The notes: generated from the sequence alone by a model not told the origin. Positions 1 to 10,578 are shown, numbered from the stretch's first letter. The stretch: DNA of 64,000 nucleotides from Cupriavidus sp. EM10 (GCF_018729255.1 NZ_CP076061.1:186001-250000), one strand, 5' to 3'. Numbers and translations are program-made.

Positions 1-87
1 CTCGCTCGAATCTGTGGCAATAAAGTGGAAGCGGCGCGCCCATCCGCCCCCGGCCGCCCTTCCGCCGAAGTCTCCAGGAGCACAATC

Positions 88-1161
88 ATGCCCACCATGC
101 GAGCTGCCGTGTTTGAAGGTCCCGGCAGGATCATTCTTCAGGAAAAGCCCATCCCCGACGTCGGTCCCGGCGATGCGCTGATCCGCATCACCACCACCAC
201 GATCTGCGGCACCGACGTTCACATCCTCAAGGGCGAGTATCCCGTCCAGCCCGGGCTGACCATCGGCCACGAGCCGGTCGGGGTGATCGAAAAGCTCGGC
301 AGCAACGTGACCGGCTACCGGGAAGGCCAGCGCGTGATTGCCGGCGCCATCTGCCCGAGCTTCCATTCGTACGCGTGCCAGGACGGCTGCGCGTCGCAGG
401 ACGGCCAGGCGCACGGCCACGGCTACAAGCCGATGGGCGGCTGGCGCTTCGGCAACACCATCGACGGCACCCAGGCCGAATACGTGCTGGTGCCCGACGC
501 CCAGGCCAACCTGGCGCCGATTCCCGACGGGCTGACCGACGAGCAGGTGCTGATGTGCCCCGACATCATGTCCACCGGCTTTGCGGGCGCCGAGCAGGCC
601 AATATCAAGATCGGCGATATCGTGGCGGTGTTCGCGCAGGGCCCGATTGGCCTGTGTGCCACGGCCGGCGCGCGGCTGCGGGGCGCGTCGAAGATCATCG
701 TCGTGGATGGCATCGACGAGCGCCTGGCCATCGCGCGCCATATGGGCGCCGACGAGGTGGTCAATTTCCGCAAGACCGATGTCGTCGACGAGATCCTGCG
801 GCTGACCGACGGCCGGGGCGTGGATGCCTCGATCGAGGCGCTCGGCACGCAGGCCACCTTCGAGGCGGCGCTGCGCGTACTGAAGCCGGGCGGCACGCTG
901 TCCAGCCTGGGCGTGTATTCCACGGACCTGAGCATCCCGCTGGGGGCGTTCGCCGCCGGTCTGGGCGACAACCGCATCGTCACGTCGCTGTGTCCCGGCG
1001 GCAAGGAGCGCATGCGCCGGCTGATGAACGTGATCGAGACCCAGCGCGTGGACCTGGCGCCGCTGGTCACGCACCACTACAAGCTGGCCGATATCGAATC
1101 GGCCTACGACCTGTTCGCCAACCAGCGCGACGGCGTGCTCAAGGTGGCCATCACGCCCTGA
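88..1161 (+). CDS. Zinc-dependent NAD(P) alcohol dehydrogenase (MDR family)
   Basis: A 357-residue medium-chain dehydrogenase, probably oxidising a secondary or short-chain alcohol or reducing the matching ketone/aldehyde in the cytoplasm. The N-terminal GroES-like domain carries the catalytic zinc ligands Cys40 (ICGTDVH) and His61-Glu62 (GHEPVG), with the Asp of CPDIMSTG as likely third ligand. A Rossmann fold follows around VFAQGPIGLCA. The four-cysteine structural zinc loop of classical ADH is not complete. The frame is open upstream to 25, but the ATG at 88 has an AGGAG seven bases before it, so I chose 88. It stands alone, with no operon partner visible in the window. The family is clear; the physiological substrate is not. 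Confidence 0.88.
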   Translation: MPTMRAAVFEGPGRIILQEKPIPDVGPGDALIRITTTTICGTDVHILKGEYPVQPGLTIGHEPVGVIEKLGSNVTGYREGQRVIAGAICPSFHSYACQDGCASQDGQAHGHGYKPMGGWRFGNTIDGTQAEYVLVPDAQANLAPIPDGLTDEQVLMCPDIMSTGFAGAEQANIKIGDIVAVFAQGPIGLCATAGARLRGASKIIVVDGIDERLAIARHMGADEVVNFRKTDVVDEILRLTDGRGVDASIEALGTQATFEAALRVLKPGGTLSSLGVYSTDLSIPLGAFAAGLGDNRIVTSLCPGGKERMRRLMNVIETQRVDLAPLVTHHYKLADIESAYDLFANQRDGVLKVAITP

Positions 1162-1236
1162 CATCCTCGGGCGTTCAACACCATCGCGCCTGCGCGGCCG
1201 TGTGACGCAGGCGCGGCATGGGCATGGCGGAAACTC

Positions 1237-1258
1237 CTAAGTCTCAGCTAAGTCTCGG
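1237..1258 (+). promoter_or_regulatory. 11-bp direct repeat, candidate response-regulator site
   Basis: CTAAGTCTCAG is followed directly by CTAAGTCTCGG, ten of eleven bases identical, with a period of one helical turn. It lies about 100 bp before the DUF347 gene. OmpR/PhoB-family regulators typically bind such head-to-tail repeats, and a regulator of that family is encoded just downstream at 2196. The pairing is inference. Confidence 0.4.
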
Positions 1259-1355
1259 CGGGTAGCCTCACCTCCAGTTTCGAAGTCCAACTGAAGGATG
1301 GCATGGACCATCGGTCAGCAAGTACCGAGCCGCCGTTCTTTCGAGGAGTACGCCA

Positions 1356-2119
1356 ATGCATTCCACCAATGTCCGACAAACGCTGGCCAAGGTGCCCGAG
1401 GTCACGCTCGTCTTCTGGCTCATCAAGATCGCCGCCACGACCTTGGGCGAGACAGGGGGCGATGCGCTATCGATGTCCCTCAATCTCGGATATCTGGTCA
1501 GCACCGTCATTTTCGCGGCGATATTTCTTGTCGCGGTGACGGCCCAGGTTCGTTCCAGGAAGTATCACCCGACCATCTACTGGGTAACCATCGTTGCAAC
1601 CACGACCGTCGGCACGACCCTCGCCGACTTTGCCGACCGGTCGCTGGGCATCGGCTACCCGGGCGGCACTGCCGTACTTCTGGCACTCCTGCTGGTCTCC
1701 CTGTTCGTCTGGCATCGCACCATGGGAACGGTCTCCATTGCATCGATCAATACGCCGAAGGCGGAGATGTTTTATTGGGTGACCATCATGTTCTCGCAGA
1801 CGCTGGGCACAGCGCTGGGTGACTGGACGGCCGACACGATAGGCCTTGGCTATGTCGGCGGAATTATTGTGTTTGGCACGCTGCTGGCCATCCTGGCCGT
1901 CGCGTACTACCGGACTGCCATCTCACGCACCGTCCTTTTCTGGGCAGCTTTCATCCTGACCCGCCCCTGGGCGCAGTCGTGGGCGATTTCCTGGACAAGC
2001 CGCTGAATGCGGGCGGGATGGCGCTGGACCGGTTCACGGCATCGGCAATCCTGATGGCCTTCATGGTCGGGTGCATCATGCTCCTGCCGCAGCGGGCTGC
2101 CGCCAACGCGCGGCATTGA
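1356..2119 (+). CDS. DUF347 / COG4705 multi-pass membrane protein (frameshifted near 3' end)
   Basis: An integral membrane protein of about 254 residues built from repeated units. Each unit pairs a hydrophobic helix with a short signature such as FWLIKIAATTLGETGGD, seen again in variant form as YWVTIVATTTVGTTLAD and YWVTIMFSQTLGTALGD. This is the repeat of unknown function PF03988. The ATG at 1356 has GAGGAG eight bases upstream. A one-base shift in a C run near 1963 breaks the fourth repeat. With one C restored, the reading continues as PLGAVVGDFLDKPLNAGG to a stop at 2119. Its position before a two-component pair suggests it is controlled by, or works with, that system. Function unknown. 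Confidence 0.75.
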
Positions 2120-2195
2120 CGACGGCCCTGCGGCAGGCTGGCCCTGGTTGCCAGATTCCATATACTGGGCGCCATGACAAGACCGGAGTATCTGG

Positions 2196-2861
2196 ATGCG
2201 TGTCCTGTTGATAGAAGATGACGTCATGATCGGGCAGGTCGTTCAGGCTGCGCTGCGCGATGCTGCCTATGCCGCCGACTGGGTCGAAGACGGCGAACGA
2301 GGGATCAGTGCAATGGCTTGCCAGGAGTACGACATCGTATTGCTGGATCTGGGCCTTCCACGAAAGAGCGGCATTGACGTGCTTCGCGATATAAGGGCTC
2401 GCGGCAGCGTCATCCCGGTGGTTATCCTTACCGCCCGCGACGCCCTGGATGACCGCGTATCCGGACTGGACGCCGGCGCGGACGACTATCTGGTCAAGCC
2501 ATTCGAGATGGCGGAAATGCTGGCAAGAATGCGGGCGGTATGGCGCCGCAAAGGCGGCGCGGCGTCGTCGGCCCTGCGCAACGGCACGCTTTGCCTCGAT
2601 CTCAATACCCGGCAGGCGCAAATCGCCAACGAAGCACCGATACCCCTCACTGGCCGGGAGTTTTCCCTGCTGCAGGCATTGATGATGCGCCCCGGCGCAA
2701 TCCTCTCGCGCGCCGAGCTGGAAGAGAGAATCTACGGCTGGGGCGACGAAGTCGAAAGCAATGCCGTCGAGTACCTTATCCACGCCCTGCGCAAGAAGCT
2801 GGGCGCGGCCGCAATCAGAAATGTCAGGGGGCTTGGATGGCTGGTGCCAAAGCAGGATTGA
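2196..2861 (+). CDS. OmpR/PhoB-family response regulator (QseB-like)
   Basis: A 221-residue two-domain regulator. The receiver domain (about 1-115) shows the acidic pair Asp8/Asp9, phosphoacceptor Asp51 (VLLDLGLP), Thr79 and Lys101 (LVKPFE). The winged-helix DNA-binding domain (about 125-220) contains LTGREFSLLQALM and the recognition region VEYLIHALRKKLG. It overlaps the start of the kinase gene by 25 bp, so the two are translated together. It most resembles the QseB/TctD/BasR branch. A direct repeat at 1237-1258 is a plausible target. The signal is unknown. Confidence 0.9.
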   Translation: MRVLLIEDDVMIGQVVQAALRDAAYAADWVEDGERGISAMACQEYDIVLLDLGLPRKSGIDVLRDIRARGSVIPVVILTARDALDDRVSGLDAGADDYLVKPFEMAEMLARMRAVWRRKGGAASSALRNGTLCLDLNTRQAQIANEAPIPLTGREFSLLQALMMRPGAILSRAELEERIYGWGDEVESNAVEYLIHALRKKLGAAAIRNVRGLGWLVPKQD

Positions 2862-4287
2862 CCGGATCGTCGATACAGGCCCGGTTGTCCTTGTGGCTTT
2901 CGCTGGCCATACTTGCTGTCGCGGCTGTCGGCGGCATCGTGTCCTTCAAGGCTGCCTACGATGAAGCCATCGAACTGCAGGACGACCTGCTGCATCAGGT
3001 AGCCGTCCTGTTCGATGTCGACCACCTGCCATCCCCGCGCATGGCCGAACTCGGCAAGCTGCCGGGCATCGACGAGGAGGCCCGGGTGATCGTCCAGTAT
3101 GCGGGCCCTGCGTCCGGCGGACAAAGCCCCCAGATGCCTGGCAAGCTCCTCGGCGTCCCGGCTGGCGTGGCGGACGGCGTTCACTCGCTCACACTGAACA
3201 CGGAATCGTTCCGGGTCCTCTTGCGGACGCTCCCCAACGGTGGCCGCATCCTTGTTGCCCAGGAAACCGGCATGCGCGACGAAATCGCCCGTGGCAGTGC
3301 GCTGCGCACGGTGCTGCCCTTCGTCGTCCTGGTTCCGCTTCTCCTGCTGATCGTTGCCGACCTGATCCGCAAGCTCTTCCGGCCCATTTCCGCCCTGGCG
3401 ACAGAGGTCAATCGGCGCGACGAGAGCGAGCTGGCGCCTCTGCCCAGCGAACACCTTCCTGCCGAAATCCGCCCATTCGTCATGGCCATCAACCGGTTGC
3501 TGGGGCGGGTTGCCGATTCCATGGAGCAGCAGCGCCAGTTCATTGCCAATGCCGCCCATGAGCTGCGCTCGCCTATGACGGCCCTTTCCCTGCAGGCAGA
3601 ACGGCTCTCGCATGCGGAGATGTCCGGGGAGGCGCGCGCCCGGCTATCCCCCTGCGGCAAGGCATCGAGCGCGGCCGGCACCTTCTGGAACAGCTTCTCA
3701 GCCTTGCACGCGTGCAATCCACGCCGTCGCGGCCGGCCTTGTCAACGTCTGTCCTGCAGGTCTTTCGCCGGGTGATAGAGGATCTGATGCCGTTGGCGGA
3801 TGCCCATCAGGCAGACATCGGCGTACTGGCCGACCGTGACGTCCGGCTGGCGGTGGATGAAGTCGAACTCTTCACGCTGGTCAGGAATCTCGTGGACAAC
3901 GCGATTCGCTACTCGCCGGAAGGCGGCGCTATCGATCTGGCCATCGGCCTGGAGGGCGACCGGGTTGTCCTGACCTGCAGTGACGCGGGCCCGGGGATTC
4001 CTCCAGACGAACGCATCAAGGTACTTGAGCCGTTCTATCGGACCCCGGGCACAGCATCGCGAGGCTCTGGCCTGGGCCTTTCCATTGTCAAGACAATTGC
4101 GGACCGCCTTGCCGGCGACATACGGATGGGATACGTCGACCAGATCAACAAGGTCGGCGCCCGGGTTTCCGTCTCCTTGCCTGTCCAATTGATTTCGAAC
4201 GGGACAGCGGACAGCTCGAGGCCGGGCTGCAGGCCGTTCAACCGCGCCGCCGAGGGCGCTCCGGAGAGCCCTGACGTCGCAGAGTAG
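2837..4287 (+). CDS. Sensor histidine kinase, QseC/TctE type (frameshifted)
   Basis: The membrane sensor partner of the regulator at 2196, about 483 residues. Transmembrane helices lie near 19-37 and 159-177, with a periplasmic segment of about 120 residues between them. A HAMP-like linker follows, then the phosphoacceptor His241 in FIANAAHELRSPMTAL. The ATPase domain shows NLVDNAIRYSPEG (N box), DAGPGIP and RGSGLGLSIV (G boxes). The reading frame shifts near 3650 in a run of five C. Adding one C gives a continuous SPLRQGIERGRHLLEQLLSLA dimerisation helix. The ATG at 2837 lies inside the regulator gene; a TTG at 2858 overlapping its stop is the alternative start. Without the repair the kinase would lose its ATPase domain. 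Confidence 0.8.
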
Positions 4288-4344
4288 AATGCCGGCCCGG
4301 TCCGCACCCGACTTGGAACCAGACGGACCCCAACCGGAATTCTC

Positions 4345-4652
4345 ATGCAAGACACGGACATCGACGCCGTCCGCCAGGCGTTCACACTGGTGGAAGCCTT
4401 CGGCGAAGGCAATACCCCGCGCTATCAGGTGAGCAGCGAAGCAGAAGCGCTGCAGCTGGCTACGCATCGCCACTACAAAGGCGGCCTGTACCGGCGCATC
4501 TTCGAGGCCAGGCACTCGGAAACGACGAAATCCTCACCGTCTACGTGCATATCTGGCCGCACGACACATCGCCCTGGGTGCGTCCGGCGGAAATGTTCCA
4601 CGGCCGCCTGGAGGACGAGCGCGTCCGGTTTGCGCCGTTGGACCAGTCCTGA
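4345..4652 (+). CDS. DUF1653 protein (frameshifted)
   Basis: A small cytoplasmic protein of about 102 residues. The second half matches the DUF1653 pattern: HYKGGLYRRIFEARHSE, then, after restoring one A near 4522, NDEILTVYVHIWPHD and WVRPAEMFHGRL. As written, the frame runs on to 4758 with an unrelated low-complexity tail, so I place the true stop at 4652. The family is widespread and of unknown function. No operon partner is apparent; the next gene has its own promoter-like sequence. Confidence 0.65.
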
Positions 4653-4713
4653 CCGGCCGCGGCCAGACCGGGCGCCGGCCCCGCTACTAAAGCGGCGTCC
4701 GCGTTACATTGCG

Positions 4714-4742
4714 TTGCAAACAATCCGGCCGGATGGTATCTT
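4714..4742 (+). promoter_or_regulatory. Candidate sigma70 promoter of the tetR-shc operon
   Basis: TTGCAA at 4714-4719 and TATCTT at 4737-4742 are separated by exactly 17 bp. The ATG at 4751 begins eight bases after the -10 hexamer, and no Shine-Dalgarno lies between. If this promoter is used, the transcript would be leaderless or nearly so. Confidence 0.45.
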
Positions 4743-4750
4743 GCGCCGCC

Positions 4751-5338
4751 ATGAGTGAAGCCCACCGCCGTCCGAAGCAACCCCAGCTGATTCGCGATCG
4801 CCTGATTGCCGCCACCATCGAGCTACTGGTCGAGGAAGGCATTGGCGCGGTGACGCTCAATGCCGTCGCGGCCCGCGCCGGTGTGTCGAAGGGCGGGCTG
4901 CAGCATCACTTTTCAAGCAAGCAGGAGCTGCTTGAGGCGCTGTCCAGCGAAGTGCTGGACCATTTCAAGCGCCAGGTGGCCACGGTGGCCGAATCCGATG
5001 CCCAGCCCCATGGCCGCAATACGCGCGCCTACCTGCGCGCATCGGCCGACGGCTTTGTCGAAGCGGGCGAACGCGAACTCTGGAAAGCCGCCATGATGCT
5101 GGTCATGGCCCGCCCCGAATTCCGCATGCCCTATCAGGAATGGGAGGCCGCAACGCTGCAACGCGACGCGGCCCAGTGCGAAGACGCCACGCGCCTGCTG
5201 CTGTGCCGGCTGGCCGCCGATGGCCTGTGGCTGGCCGATCTGCTCGGCCATCGCACGATCGATCCCGCACAACGCGCGGCGCTGGTCCGCCAACTGGAAC
5301 AGCTGACCCAGCCCCGCACCGAACAAGAACAAGCATGA
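4751..5338 (+). CDS. TetR-family transcriptional regulator
   Basis: A 195-residue TetR-type repressor. The N-terminal helix-turn-helix covers about residues 12-58 (LIAATIELLVEEGIGAVTLN, VAARAGVSKGGLQHHFSSKQ). The C-terminal domain is helical and poorly conserved, as usual for ligand-binding regions of this family. Its stop codon overlaps the ATG of shc (ATGA at 5335-5338), so the two are translationally coupled. That makes control of hopanoid synthesis or a membrane-stress link a reasonable guess. I prefer the ATG at 4751 because the preceding bases look like a promoter rather than coding sequence. Confidence 0.85.
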   Translation: MSEAHRRPKQPQLIRDRLIAATIELLVEEGIGAVTLNAVAARAGVSKGGLQHHFSSKQELLEALSSEVLDHFKRQVATVAESDAQPHGRNTRAYLRASADGFVEAGERELWKAAMMLVMARPEFRMPYQEWEAATLQRDAAQCEDATRLLLCRLAADGLWLADLLGHRTIDPAQRAALVRQLEQLTQPRTEQEQA

Positions 5339-7313
5339 CTCCACAAGATATTCCGGCATCCGATATCGATGCCGCCCTGGCACGTGCGCGCGATGCCCTG
5401 CTGAATGAGCAGCACGCCGACGGCCACTGGTGTTTCGAACTCGAATCCGACGCCACGATCACCGCCGAATACATCCTCATGATGCATTTCGTCGACGAGA
5501 TCGACACCGCGCTGCAGGCCCGCATGGCCCGATACCTGCGCGGGCTGCAGCGGCTGGACCGCCACGGTGCCTGGGACCTGTACTACGGTGGCGACCTCGA
5601 CGTGTCGTGCAGCGTCAAGGCGTACTTTGCGCTGAAGGCCGCCGGCGATTCGCCCGATGCTCCCCACATGGTGCGCGCCCGCGACGCCATCCTGGCTCGC
5701 GGCGGCGCGGCCAGATCGAACGTGTTCACGCGCATCCTGCTGGCCACGTTCGGCGAGGTGCCCTGGCGCGCCACGCCGTTCATGCCGGTGGAATTCGTGC
5801 TGTTCCCGCGCTGGGCGCCGATTCACATGGACAAGGTGGCCTACTGGGCCCGTACCACCATGGTGCCGCTGCTGGTGCTGTGCTCGATGCGTGCCCGTGC
5901 GAAGAATCCGCTCGGCATCCATGTGCAGGAGCTGTTCGTCACCGCGCCCGAGCTGGAAACCGAATACTTCCCGCGCAAGCCCGGCCTGCAGGGCCTGTTC
6001 CTGAAGCTGGACCGCGTGGTGCGCCACATGGAACCGCTGATCCCGCGCGCGCTGCGCCGCAAGGCCATCCAGCGTGCCGTGCAGTGGAGCGAGGAGCGGA
6101 TGAACGGCGAGGACGGCTTCGGCGGCATCTTCCCGCCCATGGTCTACGCCTACGAGATGATGGTGCTGATGGGCTATGCCAAGGACCATCCGATGCGCCG
6201 CGACTGCATGGACGCGCTGAAGAAGCTGATCGTGCACCGCGACGACGGCATCTCGTACTGCCAGCCCTGCCTGTCGCCGGTGTGGGATACCGCCTGGAGC
6301 CTGATGGCGCTGGAGCAGGCACCAGCCACCGCGCAGTCGACGGCCGCCATCGCGCGCGGCTACGACTGGCTGACGGAACGCCAGGTGCTGGACCTGGTTG
6401 GCGACTGGAAGCACAACGCCGCCCCGGCCACGCCGCCAGGCGGCTGGGCGTTCCAGTACGAGAACCCTACTACCCGGACATCGATGATACGGCCGTGGTG
6501 CTGGCCATGCTGCATGCCCACGGCAAGCGCACCGGCCAGGCCGAGCGCTTCCAGCCGCATGTCGACCGCGCGCTGGACTGGTCGATCGGGCTGCAGTCGA
6601 AGAACGGCGGCTTTGGCGCGTTCGACGCCAATTGCGACCGCGACTACCTGAACGCCATTCCGTTTGCCGACCACGGCGCCCTGCTCGATCCGCCTACCGA
6701 GGATGTGTCGGGCCGCATGCTGCTGGCCATGGGCGTGACCAACCGCCCGCAGGACGCCAGCTCGCGCGAACGCTGCATCGGCTACCTGCGCCAGACGCAG
6801 CAACCCGACGGCAGTTGGTGGGGCCGCTGGGGCACCAACTATATCTATGGCACGTGGAGCGTGCTGGCGGGCCTGGCGCTGGCCGGCGTCGACCGCAAGC
6901 TGCCGATGGTGCGCCGCGCCGTGGACTGGCTGCGCGGCAAGCAGAACGCCGACGGCGGCTGGGGCGAGACCAACGACAGCTACCTGCACCCGGAACTGGC
7001 CGGCACGCACGACGCCGGCAGCACGGCCGAGCATACGGCGTGGGCGCTGCTGGGCCAGCTGGCGCTGGGCGAACAGGAATCGGAATCGGTCAGGCGCGGC
7101 GTGGCCTGGCTGGTCGACGCGCAAGGCCCGGACGGCTTCTGGACCCACCCGTACCACAACGCGCCGGGCTTCCCGCGCATCTTCCACCTGAAGTACCACG
7201 GCTACACGGCGTACTTTCCGCTGTGGGCGCTGGGCCGGTATCGCCGGTTGACGGCCACGCGCCGGCCGGTGGAGCGCCAGCCGGCGGCGGTGGCGGAGCA
7301 GGAAATGGCCTGA
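5335..7313 (+). CDS. shc: Squalene-hopene cyclase (frameshifted)
   Basis: The membrane-associated cyclase that converts squalene to hopene, the core of bacterial hopanoids. It is about 659 residues, the normal family length. The catalytic DxDD motif is present as DIDDTA at about residues 382-387. Several QW repeats are visible (for example GGFGAFDANCD, QQPDGSWWGRWG, QNADGGWGETND and DAQGPDGFW). The frame shifts near 6466, immediately before the DxDD motif, where AAC-CC-TAC lacks one base. Restoring a C joins ENP to YYPDIDDTAVV without loss. No other hopanoid genes (hpnC-E) are in the window. Confidence 0.93.
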
Positions 7314-7350
7314 GGTCTGGCCTGAGGTCTGGCCTCGGGTCCAAAGAAAA

Positions 7351-7384
7351 CGGGGCGCCCGATGCATCGGCGCCCCGTTTTTTC
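7351..7384. terminator. Bidirectional terminator between shc and dbpA
   Basis: A nine-base perfect stem CGGGGCGCC/GGCGCCCCG with the loop CGATGCATC is followed by seven T on the plus strand and preceded by AAAA, which gives U on the minus transcript. It lies between two convergent genes. Just before it, 7310-7335, CTGAGGTCTGGC is tandemly repeated. Confidence 0.8.
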
Positions 7385-7407
7385 ATCCGTACGATGTCGG
7401 CGTGAGG

Positions 7408-8810
7408 TTACCGCTGGCCGGTCGTCAGCATCCGCACCTTGACCTTGCGGCCCTTGACCTTGCCTTCGTTGAGCCGCTTCATCGCCTCGCGGCCGATGGC
7501 GCGGTCCACGGCGATATAGGTCGACATCTCCATCACGTTGATCTTGCCGACCTGCTCCTTGGTGAAGCCGGCTTCGCCGGTCAGCGCGCCGAGGATGTCG
7601 CCGGCCCGGATCTTTTCCTTGCGTCCGCCCAGCATCTGCAGCGTGACCATCGGCGGCAGCAGGCGCCCGCCGCCCGACGGCGTCAGTTCGCTCAGCGCAT
7701 GCCATTCGAACTCGCCGCCCTGATGCTGTTCGATATTGCCCACGCGGCCCATTTCGTCGAGGCTGACCAGGCTGAAGGCCGAGCCGGCCTCGCCGGCACG
7801 CCCGGTGCGGCCCACGCGGTGCACATGCACCTCCGGGTCAGGCGTGACATCCACGTTGATCACGGCTTCCAGTTGTGCGATGTCCAGGCCCGGGCGGCCA
7901 CATCGGTCGCCACCAGCACCGAGCAGCTGCGGTTCGCAAACTGCACCAGCACCTGGTCGCGCTCGCGCTGGTCCAGGTCGCCATGCAGTTCCAGCGCGGC
8001 GTAGCCCTGCGCATGTAGCAAATCGGCCAGATCGCGGCAACGTGCCTTGGTATTGCAGAAGGCCAGCGTGGTGGCCGGACGGAAATGGTCGAGCAACAGG
8101 CCCACGGCATTGAGCCGCTCGCTGTTTTCCACCTCGTAGAAGCGCTGCGTGATGGTGGCCGCGTCGTGCGTCTCTGCCACCTTCACCGTCTTGGGCTTGC
8201 GCAGGAAGCGCTGGGCCAGCTTGTCGATGGCATCCGGATAGGTGGCCGAGAACAGCAGCGTCTGGCGTTCCTTGGGCGCGTGGCTGGCGATGAAGGCGAT
8301 GTCGTCGTGGAAGCCCATGTCGAGCATGCGGTCGGCTTCATCGAGCACCAGCGTGTTGATCGTGTCCAGGCTCAGGCTGCCGCGATCCAGGTGGTCGATA
8401 ATGCGCCCGGGCGTGCCGACAATGATGTGGGCACCATGCTCCAGGCTTTCCGCCTGCGGCCGGATCGGCGACCCGCCGCACAGCGTCAGCACCTTGACGT
8501 TGTCCTCGGCGCGTGCCAGACGGCGGATTTCCTGGGTAACCTGGTCGGCCAGTTCGCGCGTGGGGCACAGCACCAGCGCCTGCACGTCGAACGAACGCGG
8601 GTCCAGCCGATGCAGCAGCGCCAGCCCGAACGCGGCGGTCTTGCCGCTGCCTGTGCGCGCCTGGGCGATCAGGTCCTGGCCGGCCAGCGCCAACGGCAGG
8701 CTGGCCGCCTGGATCGGCGTCATGGCGTCGTAGCCAAGTTGCGCAAGGGTAGCCTGCATGGCCGCGGACAGCGGCAGCGTGGCGAATGAGGTAGGGGCGG
8801 AAGAAGTCAT
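7408..8810 (-). CDS. dbpA: ATP-dependent RNA helicase DbpA (frameshifted)
   Basis: A DEAD-box helicase of about 467 residues that acts on 23S rRNA during large-subunit assembly. Visible motifs: Q motif (TPIQ at 31-34), motif I ARTGSGKT (51-58), PTRELA, TPGR, DEAD (157-160), SAT (188-190), and, after the shift, HRVGRTGRAG. The C-terminal domain (about 390-467), ending in a basic VKGRKVKVRML, resembles the DbpA RNA-binding domain that recognises hairpin 92. A one-base shift near 7895 splits VLVATDVAAR from GLDIAQLEAVINVD; one G on the coding strand repairs it. A core-type gene broken this way argues for sequencing error. Confidence 0.9.
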
Positions 8811-10207
8811 GCCGGATTATAGATGGTCGGCGACGACTTGCCCCTGCCGGGAAGACGCAATCTTCCGCGTAGTCCCGGCTGGTTCAGGACATCAGGCTGG
8901 CACCTGCGTCCCCCGCTCTCCTGCGCAAACGCGCGTTTCGACGCGGCAACGTGGTTCGAGAACACCGGCCTGAGCACCGTAAAGGCCAGGAACGCGGCCA
9001 TCAGGTCCATCGTCGCCACGGTATAGAGCACCGTCGACCACGTGCCGGTGGCTTCCATCATCAGGTTGCCGATCGGCACGAACAGCGCGCCGATGCCCTT
9101 GGCCGTGTAGAGCACCCCGTAGATCTTGCCGATGTGCTTGGTGCCGAACGCGTCGCCGGCCAGGGCCGAGAACAGCGAGTAGACCTCGCCCCACGCCAGG
9201 AACACCACGCCCGACAGGATCAGGAACGCGTACGGATTGCTGCCGAAGTAGCCCAGCGCGATGATCCCGATGCCTTCCAGCGAGAACGCGATCACCATCG
9301 TCTTCTCACGGCCGATGTTGTCCGAGATCCAGCCGAACAGCGGGCGCGAGATGCCGTTCATCACGCGGTCGAGCATCAGCGCCAGCGGCAGCGCGGCCAT
9401 GGTGAAGAAGTACAGGTCGACCTTGAATTCCTTGACGCCCAGGTCCTTGGCGATCACGCCAAGCTGCGCCACGGCCATCATGCCGCCCGTCACCACAAGC
9501 ACGAACATGACCAGCATCAGCCAGAACAGCTTCGTGGCCAGCGCCTCGCGCAGCGTGTAGTCGCGCGTGGACTGGTAGATCTTGCTCGACGCCTTCACCT
9601 GGTTGGCCAGCGGCGCGCGCAGGAACCAGGCCGCCGCAAAGGCCAACGCGCCCTGCAGGATGCCGAAGAACAGGAACGTGTGCTGGAAGCCTTGCGACTC
9701 GATCATCGCGGCGATCGGCAGGATGGTGGCCGCCGATCCGGCGCCATAGCCCCCAGCCGTCAGGCCCACCGCCAGGCCGCGGCGGTCCGGGAACCACTTG
9801 ATCGCGTTGTTGATACAGGTGGCATAGATCGATCCCACGCCAAGGCCGCCCACTGCCGCGCCCACGTAGAAGCCCATCAGCGTGGTGGCCTGCGAGTTGA
9901 TGACCCACGCGAAGCCGATGAAAAGTGCGCCGAACGCCACCATCAGGCGCGGACCGAATTTATCGATGAAATAACCCTCGATCGGGGCCAGCCAGGTTTG
10001 CACCAGCACGAAGATCGTAAAGGCAATCTGGATATTGGCACGTGACCAGCCAAAGGTGTCCTGGATTTCCGGCACGAACAGCGTCCAGGCGTACTGGATA
10101 TTCGCCGTGGCGATCATGCAGACTACGCCGACCAGCAACTGGAACCAGCGAGTGCTTTCTGAAACCTGGGGATTGGGGCGCAGGGCCCCCGTCGGTGCGT
10201 GAGTCAT
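8807..10207 (-). CDS. OFA-family MFS transporter (oxalate/formate antiporter type), copy 1
   Basis: A twelve-helix major facilitator protein close to OxlT. It shows family features such as WFQLLVGVVCMIATANIQYAW in helix 1, the GYGAGSA loop and the DNIGREKTM segment between helices 8 and 9. OFA proteins exchange oxalate for formate or move related carboxylates. The ATG at 10207 has GGGAG six bases upstream. The C-terminus is doubtful: after AFAQESGG a run of five G could hide a deletion, in which case the protein would end QVPA at 8892 (438 residues) rather than run 28 residues further and overlap dbpA. A copy of the oxalate operator motif lies 378 bp upstream at 10585. Confidence 0.85.
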   Translation of the reverse strand: MTHAPTGALRPNPQVSESTRWFQLLVGVVCMIATANIQYAWTLFVPEIQDTFGWSRANIQIAFTIFVLVQTWLAPIEGYFIDKFGPRLMVAFGALFIGFAWVINSQATTLMGFYVGAAVGGLGVGSIYATCINNAIKWFPDRRGLAVGLTAGGYGAGSAATILPIAAMIESQGFQHTFLFFGILQGALAFAAAWFLRAPLANQVKASSKIYQSTRDYTLREALATKLFWLMLVMFVLVVTGGMMAVAQLGVIAKDLGVKEFKVDLYFFTMAALPLALMLDRVMNGISRPLFGWISDNIGREKTMVIAFSLEGIGIIALGYFGSNPYAFLILSGVVFLAWGEVYSLFSALAGDAFGTKHIGKIYGVLYTAKGIGALFVPIGNLMMEATGTWSTVLYTVATMDLMAAFLAFTVLRPVFSNHVAASKRAFAQESGGRRCQPDVLNQPGLRGRLRLPGRGKSSPTIYNPA

Positions 10208-10578
10208 TGCGCGCTCCCTGTTGTCGTGGTGTGGTGTGCAATTCGTGGGGATGCGGTTCGATACCCTGGCACTGTGCGCCCGAACCGTAATGTGGTCGCC
10301 TGCATTTGCGTGTCTCCTGTGTCATCGTTCTTGTTGTTCTTGGGTCTTTCTGGTTTCCACGTGTGAAACCCATTTGCGCAGGACCGCCATTGCTCAAACC
10401 ACGAGTTGGTACCGAATGCGCGCCGAAAGCCTTGTCCAGCCTTGGTTTCCAGGCAATTCATCGCATCGCTATTCGTTTTGCATCTGAAATCTCCTCGATA
10501 TTAGAAAATCACCGAATGAATTACAGATTTGTAATGTCCGGCGTAATGTTCGCGTAATGCGAAGCGCGATGGATACAA

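Noticed and set aside
5134..6414. Long minus-strand open frame opposite shc, and similar long frames at 16132-17469 (+), 21695-24184 (+) and 33112-34413 (+)
   Set aside because: Rich in Arg, Ala, His and Gln, no domains, and exactly opposite well-identified genes. They are expected shadows in very GC-rich DNA.
10204..10461. Minus-strand 85-codon frame over the OFA leader
   Set aside because: No domain, no good start, overlaps the transporter start, and its composition is unlike neighbouring genes.
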